Source of the DNA: Clostridia bacterium
GTDB lineage: Bacteria; Bacillota; Clostridia; UMGS1883
DNA length: 13,037 bases
Assembly (NCBI GenBank): GCA_021202495.1
Contig: JAJQCX010000022.1
Coordinates: 1 to 13,037 of the forward strand
Reading direction: 5' to 3'
Below are positions 7,141 to 13,037 of the stretch, piece by piece (position 1 is the first letter of the stretch; each line of letters starts with the position of its first letter). The notes below the pieces were generated by a model. It saw nothing but the letters and a program-made list of their open reading frames with translations. It searched no databases and had not been told where the DNA came from. Position numbers and translations under genes: made by a program.

Positions 7141-8136
7141 ATGAATATAATTAGTTTGTTCTCAGGGGCGGGAGGCTTAGACTTGGGCTTTGAAAAAGCC
7201 GGGTATAAAATAGTTGCCGCGAATGAATTTGATAAGACGATTTGGGCAACATATGAAAAAAATCATTCCGCCCCGTTGATTAAAGATGACATAAGGAACA
7301 TTCCGAACAGTGCATTTCCGGATTGTGTTGACGGAATAATCGGAGGACCGCCGTGCCAAAGCTGGAGTGAGGCGGGAGCGCAAAGGGGAATTGAAGACGC
7401 AAGAGGAAAGCTGTTTTATGATTATATAAGAATATTAAATGATAAAAAGCCAAAATTCTTTTTAGCGGAAAATGTTTCGGGAATGCTTTCGGCACGTCAT
7501 TCCGAAGCTGTGAATAACATTGTAAACATGTTTACGAGATGCGGCTACCGTGTGTCAATTACACTTGTAAATGCCGCGGATTACGGTGTTCCGCAAGACA
7601 GAAAACGCGTTTTTTATGTGGGTATTCGCAACGATATAAACGTAGACTTTCATTTTCCGGCACCGACAACTCCGAAAAAATATGAAAAAGCAACATTGCG
7701 GGACGCGATTTGGGATTTAAAGGACACCGCCGTACCGGCAATTCCGGGAAATAAAACAAACGGTACTCTCAAAATTCCAAACCATGAATATTTTGTGGGG
7801 AACTACTCAACTATTTTCATGAGCAGAAACAGAGTACGCGCATGGAACGAGCAGGGGTTTACGGTTCAAGCGACAGGCAGGCAGTGTCAACTTCATCCGA
7901 AAGCTCCGAAAATGCGATTTGTGGAGCAAAACAAACGCATTTTTGAACCCGGCAAAGAATATTTGTATCGCAGATTAACTGTCAGAGAATGTGCGAGGCT
8001 GCAAGGTTTTCCCGATGAATTTGAATTTATCTACAGCGATGTAGACGACGGATATAAGATGATAGGAAACGCCGTGCCGGTAGAGCTTGCGTATATTATC
8101 GCAGCTGAGATAAAAAAATGTTTCAACGAGAAATGA
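7141..8136 (+). CDS. DNA (cytosine-5) methyltransferase, cognate to the NgoPII-type endonuclease
   Basis: Encodes 331 aa from the ATG at 7141. A TTG five codons earlier is in frame, but GAGGGAG (7128-7134) is placed 6 nt before this ATG. The m5C-methyltransferase motifs are in canonical order: I, FSGAGGLDLGFEKAG (7-21); IV, GGPPCQSWSEAG with catalytic Cys72; VI, ENVSG (110-114); VIII, QDRKRVFYVG (152-161); IX, RRLTVRECARLQGFPDEF (277-294); X, GNAVP (309-313). The target-recognition region lies at about 170-275. It should methylate GGCC and protect host DNA from the neighbouring endonuclease, an inference from that pairing. All catalytic motifs are intact. The AT-rich composition matches the endonuclease gene. 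ligA begins 15 nt after its stop. Confidence 0.95.
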   Translation: MNIISLFSGAGGLDLGFEKAGYKIVAANEFDKTIWATYEKNHSAPLIKDDIRNIPNSAFPDCVDGIIGGPPCQSWSEAGAQRGIEDARGKLFYDYIRILNDKKPKFFLAENVSGMLSARHSEAVNNIVNMFTRCGYRVSITLVNAADYGVPQDRKRVFYVGIRNDINVDFHFPAPTTPKKYEKATLRDAIWDLKDTAVPAIPGNKTNGTLKIPNHEYFVGNYSTIFMSRNRVRAWNEQGFTVQATGRQCQLHPKAPKMRFVEQNKRIFEPGKEYLYRRLTVRECARLQGFPDEFEFIYSDVDDGYKMIGNAVPVELAYIIAAEIKKCFNEK

Positions 8137-8151
8137 TAAGGTGAAAGAATT

Positions 8152-10125
8152 ATGACTGTGGAAGAATTGCGGGAAAAGATAAATTATTACGCGGAGCTTT
8201 ATTATACGAAGGACGAGCCGGAGATTTCGGACTTTGAGTATGACGAGCTGATGCGGGAGTTAAAGAGGCTTGAGGCGGAGGATCCGTCTATCATCACGCC
8301 GGATTCGCCGACGCAGAGGGTCGGCGGGAGGATACTTGAAGGGTTTGAAGAGGTGCGCCATGTTGTGCGCATGGAGAGCTTAAACGACGTATTTTCAAAG
8401 GCGGAGGTCATCGATTTCGGGCGCAAGTGCGAGGAGGCAGTAGGTGCGGTTCAATATGTGACCGAGCTTAAAATTGACGGGCTGTCGGTATCGCTTGAAT
8501 ATGAAAACGGGGTTTTGGTGCGCGGGTCGACGCGCGGAGACGGCGACGTCGGCGAGGACGTGACGGAAAATATTAAGACAATACGCTCCGTGCCGCTCGT
8601 TTTGAAGGAAAAAATACCGTATCTTGAAGTGCGCGGCGAGGTATATATGCCGCACCGCTCGTTTGACGCGTTAAATCGAATACGCGAGGAAAACGAACAG
8701 CCGCCGTTTAAGAACCCGCGCAACGCGGCGGCGGGGGCGATAAGGCAGCTCGATTCGTCGGTTGCGGCGGAGCGTAGGCTTGACATTTTTGTTTTCAACG
8801 TGCAGCGAGCGGAGGGAATTGAATTTGAAACGCACAAGGAGTCGATAGATTTTTTGGGGCGAGTCGGGTTTAAAACAATCCCGATAAAAAAGGTGCATGA
8901 GACTATCGAAGAGGCGTTTGACGAGGTTTTGGAGATCGGAGAATCGCGCGGAGAGCTCGGCTTTGACATTGACGGCGCGGTGATAAAGGTGAATTCGCTT
9001 GCGGCGAGAGCGGCGCTCGGTTCGACGAGTAAGTTTCCGCGCTGGGCGGCGGCGTATAAATTTCCGCCCGAGCAGAAGGAAACAAAGCTGCGCGACATTG
9101 TTGTTCAAGTGGGACGAACCGGCGTTTTGACGCCGAACGCGATTTTTGACCCGATAAGGCTCGCGGGAACAAGCGTTTCGCGCGCGACGCTTCACAACAT
9201 GGATTTTATAAAAGAAAGAGACATTAAGATAGGCGACGTGATTGTCGTGCAAAAGGCGGGGGAGATAATCCCCGAGGTTGTGAAGGCGCTGCCCGAAAAG
9301 CGGAGCGGCGGAGAAATCGAATTTGAAATGCCATTAGTTTGCCCCATTTGCGGCGCACCGGTCGTTCGCGAGGAGGGCGAGGCGGCGTATCGCTGCACGG
9401 GCGGCGAATGCCCGGCGCAGCTTGCGCGAAACGTGGTGCATTTTGCGTCAAAAGGCGCGATGGACATTGAGGGCGTGGGCCCCGCGTTGGTGGAGCGGCT
9501 GCTTGAAAAATCGCTCATTTCGTCGGCTGCGGATTTGTATTATTTAAAGCGTGAGGATATTATCCCGCTTGACAAAATGGGCGAAAAGAGCGCGGATAAT
9601 CTGCTTGCCGCGATAGAAAAGTCGAAGGAAAACGATCTTTCGGCGCTCATTTACGCGCTTGGGATAAGAAACATCGGGCAAAAGGCGGGCAAGGACTTGG
9701 CAAAGCGGTTTAAGACGCTCGACAATTTAATCGCCGCTTCCGCGGAGGACATTGCGGCAGTTGAAAATTTCGCAATGATAAGCGCGGAGAGTGTGAAGAG
9801 CTTTTTTGCCGTGGAGCAGAATATGGACATTGTGGAAAAGCTGCGGCAAGCGGGCGTGAATTTCAATTCGATTGAAGATGATGCGGGAGACAAATTTGCG
9901 GGAATGACGTTCGTTTTGACAGGGACACTCCCGACATTAAAGCGCGACGAGGCAGCAAAAATAATTGAGCAAAACGGCGGCAAGGTGGCAGGCTCGGTCA
10001 GCAAAAAGACGAGCTTTGTCGTAGTCGGCGCGGACGCCGGCAGCAAGCTTGCCAAAGCGGAGGCATTGGGCATTGCGCTTTTGACGGAAGAAGAGTTTTT
10101 GAAAATGGCAGGTGAGGTAACGTGA
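8152..10125 (+). CDS. ligA: NAD+-dependent DNA ligase LigA
   Basis: Encodes 657 aa, full length. It seals nicks in duplex DNA during replication and repair using NAD+. Domains in order: Ia NAD-binding helices (1-65, YYTKDEPEISDFEYDEL); adenylation domain with KIDG (Lys107 is the adenylated residue), RGDGDVGEDVT (128-138), FKNPRNAAAG (186-195) and FDIDGAVIK (271-279); OB fold (about 310-395, VGRTGVLTP); a four-Cys zinc finger (Cys397, Cys400, Cys415, Cys420); helix-hairpin-helix region (about 430-575, IEGVGP and LGIRNIGQKAG); and a C-terminal BRCT domain (about 580-657, FVLTGTLPTLKRDEA). AAGGTGA (8138-8144) lies 7 nt before the ATG. Composition returns to the GC-richer local norm. The gene follows the methyltransferase closely and may be co-transcribed with the restriction-modification genes. 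Confidence 0.97.
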   Translation: MTVEELREKINYYAELYYTKDEPEISDFEYDELMRELKRLEAEDPSIITPDSPTQRVGGRILEGFEEVRHVVRMESLNDVFSKAEVIDFGRKCEEAVGAVQYVTELKIDGLSVSLEYENGVLVRGSTRGDGDVGEDVTENIKTIRSVPLVLKEKIPYLEVRGEVYMPHRSFDALNRIREENEQPPFKNPRNAAAGAIRQLDSSVAAERRLDIFVFNVQRAEGIEFETHKESIDFLGRVGFKTIPIKKVHETIEEAFDEVLEIGESRGELGFDIDGAVIKVNSLAARAALGSTSKFPRWAAAYKFPPEQKETKLRDIVVQVGRTGVLTPNAIFDPIRLAGTSVSRATLHNMDFIKERDIKIGDVIVVQKAGEIIPEVVKALPEKRSGGEIEFEMPLVCPICGAPVVREEGEAAYRCTGGECPAQLARNVVHFASKGAMDIEGVGPALVERLLEKSLISSAADLYYLKREDIIPLDKMGEKSADNLLAAIEKSKENDLSALIYALGIRNIGQKAGKDLAKRFKTLDNLIAASAEDIAAVENFAMISAESVKSFFAVEQNMDIVEKLRQAGVNFNSIEDDAGDKFAGMTFVLTGTLPTLKRDEAAKIIEQNGGKVAGSVSKKTSFVVVGADAGSKLAKAEALGIALLTEEEFLKMAGEVT

Positions 10126-10262
10126 AAAATAAGCGGCGCATCTCGCCCTTATTCGTCGCTTGAAGTATCTGTATACGTCGGCGCTCCTCATAAGGGCAAT
10201 CTGCTTGCTTCTTTTCCACGTTACAATTTGTGCCGCCGCAGGGCGGCGGAATGGAGATTAAT
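10126..10262 (+). other. Structured intergenic spacer between ligA and the ABC transporter gene
   Basis: This spacer has no credible ORF or sigma-A promoter. It contains an 8-bp inverted repeat (10145-10152 with 10190-10197, GCCCTTAT/ATAAGGGC) enclosing a small GTAT-CTGT-ATAC hairpin (10165-10176). Farther on is a pure-GC 7-bp hairpin (10233-10239 with 10243-10249, CCGCCGC/GCGGCGG, loop AGG) directly abutting the transporter RBS. The overall look recalls dispersed intergenic elements of Clostridia genomes, but no second copy lies in this window. Confidence 0.5.
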
Positions 10263-11987
10263 ATGAGAGTCATCATAAAAATTCTGCGCGAGGCGAAAAA
10301 ATACAGCCCGTTTATCCTTTTGACGGCGTTTGTGACGATTGTAAACAGCGTTCTGTCGCTTTATACGCCAAAACTTATTTCGAGCCTTGTAAACCTTGTG
10401 GCGAAAGACCCGGACGCGCTGACGCAGGAAGCGCCAAAGCTTGCGGGAACGTTTCTCGTTGTGGCGTTTTTTATCTTTGTGACGCAGGTGATAAAAACAT
10501 ATGCCGGGCATTATGCAGCGTGGCATTTTGTGGAGGATATGAGAGTTAAGCTCTATGACCACATTCAGCGGCTGTCGCTTTCGTTTTATTCCGACAAACA
10601 GACGGGGCAGCTCATGAGCCGCGTTGTGAACGACACGCTTTTAATGGAGCTCATCATTGCGCACAACATTCCCGATATTATCGCCTACACGGTGATGTTT
10701 TTCGGCGTTATAATAATGCTGCTTTCGATGAACGTGCGCCTTGCGCTTTATGCAATATTAACTCTGCCGCTCGTCGCGTTTTTCGTGTGGCTTTATGCGG
10801 TAAAGGTGCGGCCGCTCTTTAAGCAACGCCACCAAACCGTGGCGGAGCTCAACGGAATGCTGCAGGACGATTTTTCGGGGATTAAGGAAATACAAATTTT
10901 TAACAGGCTTGACCGCGAGCGCGACAGGGTTGCCGAAAAGACGGAGGAATTTACGTCGATAACGATGTCGGCTTTTAAAAAGAGCAGCGTTGTGCATCCG
11001 TTTATCGCTTTTTTAAACCAGCTCGGCACGGTCATTGTGATTGGCGCGGGCGGACTGATGGCGGCGCGAGGCGAGCTTGACCCGGGCGAAATCGTTGCGT
11101 TTTTGCTCTATCTTTCCTCTCTTTATTCGCCGATAAATTCGCTTGCGCGGTTAAATGAGGATTTGCAGGACGCGATTGCCGCGGGCGAGAGAATGTTCGA
11201 CGTTCTTTCAATCGAAAGCGACGTGAAGGACAGGGAAGACGCGATTGAGATGGGGAGCAGGCAAGGCAACATTGAATTTAAAAACGTGTCGTTCTCATAT
11301 AACGAGGGGACGGAGGTTCTGAAGGATTTTTCGCTTAAGATAAAGAGCGGCGAAACTGTGGCGCTTGTCGGCTCGACGGGCGTGGGCAAGACGACGATTG
11401 CGTCGCTTATCGCGCGGTTTTACGACCCGACCGAGGGCAAAATCGAACTTGACGGCGTGGATTTACGCGACATGAGCATAAAATCGCTCCACGACAATAT
11501 CAGCATGGTTTTGCAGGATGTGTTCCTGTTCCACGGAACCGTGGAGGAAAACATTTTGTACGGCGCGGAGGGCGCGACGCACGAGGACGTTGTGCGCGCC
11601 GCGCGGGAATCGCACGCGGAGGAATTTATTTCCGAGCTTGAATACGGCTATGACACAATCGTCGGCGAGCGCGGCGTGCGCCTTTCGGGCGGGCAGAAGC
11701 AGCGCATTGCCATTGCCCGCGCCATTTTGCGCGATAAGCCCATTCTCATTTTGGACGAGGCGACGAGCGCGGTTGACAACAGAACCGAAAAGCTCATACA
11801 TGAGGCAATTGACAAAATAATCGAAAACAGAACGACGATTATCATAGCTCACCGCCTTTCGACTGTGAGAAACGCCGATCGAATAATCGTGATTGAGGAC
11901 GGCGGCGTGCGCGAAATGGGAACGCACGAGGAGCTGATGCAAAAGGGCGGTGCGTATAAAAAACTGTGCGAATCAGCACTTGCATAA
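10263..11987 (+). CDS. ABC exporter half-transporter (fused membrane and ATPase domains)
   Basis: Encodes 574 aa from the ATG at 10263, chosen because GGAG (10253-10256) lies 6 nt upstream; GTG (10230) and ATG (10251) are in-frame alternatives. The type IV exporter membrane domain covers about 1-310, with six helices (around 17-37, 61-80, 138-157, 160-180, 245-265, 275-292). The ATPase domain covers about 335-574: Walker A GSTGVGKTT (370-378), Q-loop VLQD (416-419), signature LSGGQ (474-478), Walker B ILILDEATS (494-502), H-loop AHRLST with His530. All catalytic motifs are canonical, so it can work as a homodimer; no second half-transporter is adjacent. The architecture matches MsbA/BmrA-type drug or lipid exporters; the substrate cannot be inferred. 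A GC-rich hairpin precedes the RBS and a strong terminator follows at 12042-12087. Confidence 0.93.
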   Translation: MRVIIKILREAKKYSPFILLTAFVTIVNSVLSLYTPKLISSLVNLVAKDPDALTQEAPKLAGTFLVVAFFIFVTQVIKTYAGHYAAWHFVEDMRVKLYDHIQRLSLSFYSDKQTGQLMSRVVNDTLLMELIIAHNIPDIIAYTVMFFGVIIMLLSMNVRLALYAILTLPLVAFFVWLYAVKVRPLFKQRHQTVAELNGMLQDDFSGIKEIQIFNRLDRERDRVAEKTEEFTSITMSAFKKSSVVHPFIAFLNQLGTVIVIGAGGLMAARGELDPGEIVAFLLYLSSLYSPINSLARLNEDLQDAIAAGERMFDVLSIESDVKDREDAIEMGSRQGNIEFKNVSFSYNEGTEVLKDFSLKIKSGETVALVGSTGVGKTTIASLIARFYDPTEGKIELDGVDLRDMSIKSLHDNISMVLQDVFLFHGTVEENILYGAEGATHEDVVRAARESHAEEFISELEYGYDTIVGERGVRLSGGQKQRIAIARAILRDKPILILDEATSAVDNRTEKLIHEAIDKIIENRTTIIIAHRLSTVRNADRIIVIEDGGVREMGTHEELMQKGGAYKKLCESALA

Positions 11988-12041
11988 AATGTATAATTCA
12001 GAATTTAGAATGTAAAATGACGGAATAAATTTAACAGAAGG

Positions 12042-12087
12042 AAAAAAGCCGCTTGCGGGTGGGTGAACCACGCAAGCGGCTTTTTTT
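12042..12087. terminator. Strong bidirectional terminator after the ABC transporter
   Basis: A perfect 16-bp inverted repeat, A6-GCCGCTTGCG (12042-12057) against CGCAAGCGGC-T6 (12071-12086), with a 13-nt loop and flanking A and T tracts. It works on either strand in principle. It lies 54 nt after the transporter stop codon and isolates the following toxin-like locus from upstream transcription. Confidence 0.92.
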
Positions 12088-12127
12088 CAATCAGGCATTT
12101 TCCCGACGTGCAGCGGATGGAGGTAAT

Positions 12128-12226
12128 ATGGGAAGAAAAGCAAAATCGGTGTTGCGATACGACAAAAGGTGCGTTATAATAAAAATGTCGGATTTGCCGA
12201 CAAGGCAAGACTATAGGAAGCGCTGA
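12128..12226 (+). CDS. Possible 32-residue basic peptide, doubtful
   Basis: An ATG at 12128 preceded by GGAGG (12119-12123, only 4 nt away) opens a 32-codon frame, MGRKAKSVLRYDKRC and so on, rich in Lys and Arg. The frame runs straight through the predicted toxin promoter (12152-12180) and into the leader hairpin. No promoter is visible upstream of it. I list it because the RBS-like sequence is good, but it may be chance. Confidence 0.22.
   Translation: MGRKAKSVLRYDKRCVIIKMSDLPTRQDYRKR
12152..12180 (+). promoter_or_regulatory. Predicted promoter of the toxin-like mRNA
   Basis: TTGCGA (12152-12157), a 17-bp spacer and TATAAT (12175-12180). The start near 12187 gives a leader of about 145 nt before the toxin-like ORF, unusually long for a 22-codon gene and full of hairpins. 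Confidence 0.68.
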
Positions 12227-12257
12227 GCGATTAACGCCTAACGGCTAAGCGCTTCCT
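12186..12257 (+). promoter_or_regulatory. Structured 5' leader of the toxin-like mRNA
   Basis: Two hairpins follow the predicted start site: TGTCGG/CCGACA (12186-12191 with 12197-12202), and a 10-bp perfect stem AGGAAGCGCT/AGCGCTTCCT (12215-12224 with 12248-12257) with a 23-nt loop. Farther down, CTCCC (12292-12296) could pair with the GGGGG of the RBS, and GCCAT/ATGGC (12301-12305 with 12325-12329) brackets the RBS. These are features expected of a translationally restrained mRNA; the folds are drawn by eye. Confidence 0.5.
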
Positions 12258-12331
12258 TAATCGGCTTTTTAAACCGGGCGGTTATGCCGTGCTCCCATAC
12301 GCCATTTTTAATGGAAAGGGGGTGATGGCTT

Positions 12332-12400
12332 ATGACGATAGAAGCTATTATAATGTTGTTGATTATGATATTCTTAATAGTGTACGTCGTAAAAAAATAA
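12332..12400 (+). CDS. Putative type I toxin: 22-residue hydrophobic peptide, holin-like toxin type
   Basis: Encodes MTIEAIIMLLIMIFLIVYVVKK: an N-terminal T-x-E-A segment, one membrane-spanning stretch (about residues 5-20) and a C-terminal Lys pair. This resembles the short putative holin-like toxins of Firmicutes (TxpA/BsrG/Hol_Tox type), though it is shorter than most. The RBS is exceptionally strong, AAAGGGGGTGA (12315-12325), 6 nt before the ATG. The stop codon lies inside a bidirectional terminator, and a convergent antisense RNA is predicted to overlap the 3' end. In known relatives the peptide inserts in the membrane and is silenced by the antisense RNA. The peptide and RBS are seen directly; toxicity is inferred. 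Confidence 0.72.
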   Translation: MTIEAIIMLLIMIFLIVYVVKK

Positions 12401-12433
12401 CGCCCCAGTCGCTAAACAGTAGGCGTTATTTTT
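12391..12433. terminator. Bidirectional terminator shared by toxin-like mRNA and antisense RNA
   Basis: A 12-bp perfect stem, AAAAATAACGCC (12393-12404) with GGCGTTATTTTT (12422-12433), and a 17-nt loop. T-runs follow on both strands: five T within 12429-12433 on plus, and seven T on minus (12397-12391). The toxin stop codon (12398-12400) is part of the stem. Confidence 0.88.
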
Positions 12434-12485
12434 ACGAATACTAAGCGGCATAACCGTTTGAGGTCTTGCCTTTTTTCCTCTACCC
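12391..12485 (-). ncRNA. Predicted antisense RNA (type I antitoxin candidate)
   Basis: Bounded by a perfect consensus promoter (-10 at 12497-12492) and the T7 terminator at 12397-12391, giving about 95 nt on the minus strand. It overlaps the last codons and the 3' end of the toxin-like mRNA, the arrangement seen in convergent TxpA/RatA-type pairs. No ORF with an RBS is present in it. It also carries the AAGGCAAGAC and CGGTTATGCCG blocks that occur in the toxin leader. Confidence 0.7.
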
Positions 12486-12491
12486 TTATAT

Positions 12492-12520
12492 ATTATACAA
12501 TGAAACGGAGCGGTTGTCAA
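12492..12520 (-). promoter_or_regulatory. Perfect sigma-A consensus promoter for the antisense RNA
   Basis: On the minus strand TTGACA (12520-12515), a 17-bp spacer and TATAAT (12497-12492) match the consensus at all 12 positions. The matching toxin promoter is weaker (TTGCGA), as expected if the antisense RNA must be in excess. Confidence 0.88.
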
Positions 12521-12531
12521 CCGCTTTTTTT
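12509..12531 (+). terminator. Second plus-strand terminator, overlapping the antisense -35 box
   Basis: AGCGGTT (12509-12515) pairs with AACCGCT (12519-12525) around a 3-nt loop, followed by seven T residues (12525-12531). It would stop plus-strand transcripts that read through the 12391-12433 terminator, giving a longer toxin mRNA containing both inverted-repeat pairs. Confidence 0.75.
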
Positions 12532-12700
12532 ATTTGCGTAAAAAACGCACACGGTTTCAATTACGCGGGACGATATTGCGGCGGGGCGGTAACCCGCAGG
12601 GGGGCAAAAATTGGCGGAGGAATGGCGGATTAGGTATATTTTGTGCGGCGGATTCGGCGGGGGATGACGCAAATTTGTTGCGAATGGTAAAAACAGGAAC

Positions 12701-12722
12701 AAAAAAGAGCCTTAACAAAGGC
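12701..12722 (-). terminator. Minus-strand intrinsic terminator
   Basis: GCCTT (12709-12713) pairs with AAGGC (12718-12722) around a 4-nt loop. On the minus strand it is followed by TC and six T residues (12706-12701). The stem is short but the T-run is strong. Confidence 0.6.
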
Positions 12723-12795
12723 GAAAATTCGGGGCTTGAAAAAACGGAAAGGCGTACCTTTTTGTTTCGTTAAAAAGCGCATTGATACTATTTTC

Positions 12796-12824
12796 AGTAT
12801 AGCACGGAAGAATTTGAATTGCAA
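12796..12824 (-). promoter_or_regulatory. Candidate minus-strand promoter
   Basis: On the minus strand TTGCAA (12824-12819), a 17-bp spacer and TATACT (12801-12796). The start near 12789 and the terminator at 12701-12722 would define an RNA of about 90 nt. Confidence 0.5.
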
Positions 12825-13037
12825 GTGTTTTTATACGATTTTTACAAAAAAATTAATGAAAGTTATGCTGTTTTACGCTATTTTTTTGTTTTTTCAATCC
12901 GAAAAAATCGACATTCAAAAAAACAAAAAGGTACAGGTTTCTGTTTCGAGGCGCGGGAGGCAATAAATTTGTGTTCGGCGGGTGCGAAAAGCGGTTTTGC
13001 GAGGGGGAGAAAACAATTCGCAAAGGCGGTTTTCGCA

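Larger units (their letters stand above)
12202..12472. repeat. Two inverted-repeat pairs flanking the toxin-like ORF
   Basis: Pair one: AAGGCAAGAC at 12202-12211 and its exact complement at 12463-12472. Pair two: CGGTTATGCCG at 12279-12289 and its exact complement CGGCATAACCG at 12446-12456. The blocks therefore occur in the same order near the 5' ends of both the toxin-like mRNA and the antisense RNA. Confidence 0.85.
12535..13037. other. 503-bp stretch without a convincing gene
   Basis: Short open frames on both strands lack ribosome binding sites and sensible composition. The region is GC-rich up to about 12660 and AT-rich afterwards, with poly-A/T runs around 12840-12930. The only recognisable signals are a minus-strand promoter (12796-12824) and a minus-strand terminator (12701-12722). 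A GGGAGG followed by GTG at 12971 could begin a gene leaving the window, but 22 codons are too few to judge. Confidence 0.6.

Noticed and set aside
8451..9098. Long 215-codon minus-strand frame opposite ligA
   Set aside because: It is Ser/Arg-rich and mirrors the codon pattern of ligA, which carries all ligase motifs on the plus strand. It is a shadow frame.
12534..12773. Plus-strand 79-codon frame in the right-hand gene-free region
   Set aside because: It has no RBS at its start, its composition is Arg/Gly/Lys-rich as in random GC-rich then A-rich DNA, and no family is recognisable.
12630..12782. Minus-strand 50-codon frame beginning MRFLTKQKGTP
   Set aside because: There is no ribosome binding site, the start would be only about 7 nt from the predicted transcription start, and the frame runs through the terminator at 12701-12722.
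12971..13037. Possible gene start leaving the window (GGGAGG, then GTG at 12971)
   Set aside because: Only 22 codons are visible, the spacer is long at 10 nt, and the peptide resembles nothing I know. It cannot be supported from this window.

Overview
The window looks like a chromosomal stretch from a low-to-mid GC Clostridia-type Firmicute, probably a spore-former. Evidence: purine-rich Shine-Dalgarno sites, sigma-A type promoters of the TTGACA-17-TATAAT kind, a SpoIVFB-like intramembrane protease beside the clostridial radical SAM/DUF2344 pair, a small hydrophobic peptide gene resembling the clostridial holin-like toxins, and a conserved YPKRARG-type small protein. I cannot name the species.

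Layout. Positions 120-2980 are read leftward: wecB (UDP-GlcNAc 2-epimerase), a two-helix membrane protein, then a hairpin terminator abutting the RBS of a hexapeptide acyltransferase, then a separate transcription unit with a perfect consensus promoter driving a 151-residue conserved hypothetical protein. This last unit carries a 25-nt imperfect duplication of its own translation start region and ends in a strong terminator. From about 3100 everything reads rightward: an M50 protease of SpoIVFB type behind a sigma-E-like promoter; a TIGR03960-type radical SAM protein overlapping a DUF2344 protein; an AT-richer NgoPII-type (GGCC) restriction endonuclease and cytosine-5 methyltransferase; ligA; a structured 137-bp spacer; and an ABC exporter half-transporter closed by a perfect bidirectional terminator.

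The restriction-modification pair sits without scars between DUF2344 and ligA. By eye I find only three GGCC tetramers in the 13 kb, against two dozen or more CCGG, which fits long exposure to a GGCC-specific enzyme.

The most interesting part is 12150-12531, a compact candidate type I toxin-antitoxin locus. A 22-residue membrane peptide with a very strong RBS ends inside a bidirectional terminator. A convergent antisense RNA of about 95 nt starts from a perfect consensus promoter. Two inverted-repeat pairs place the same two sequence blocks near the 5' ends of both RNAs, and a readthrough toxin mRNA could fold its 5' end onto its 3' end through them. The last 500 bases hold no convincing gene, only a promoter/terminator pair on the minus strand that could make a short RNA.
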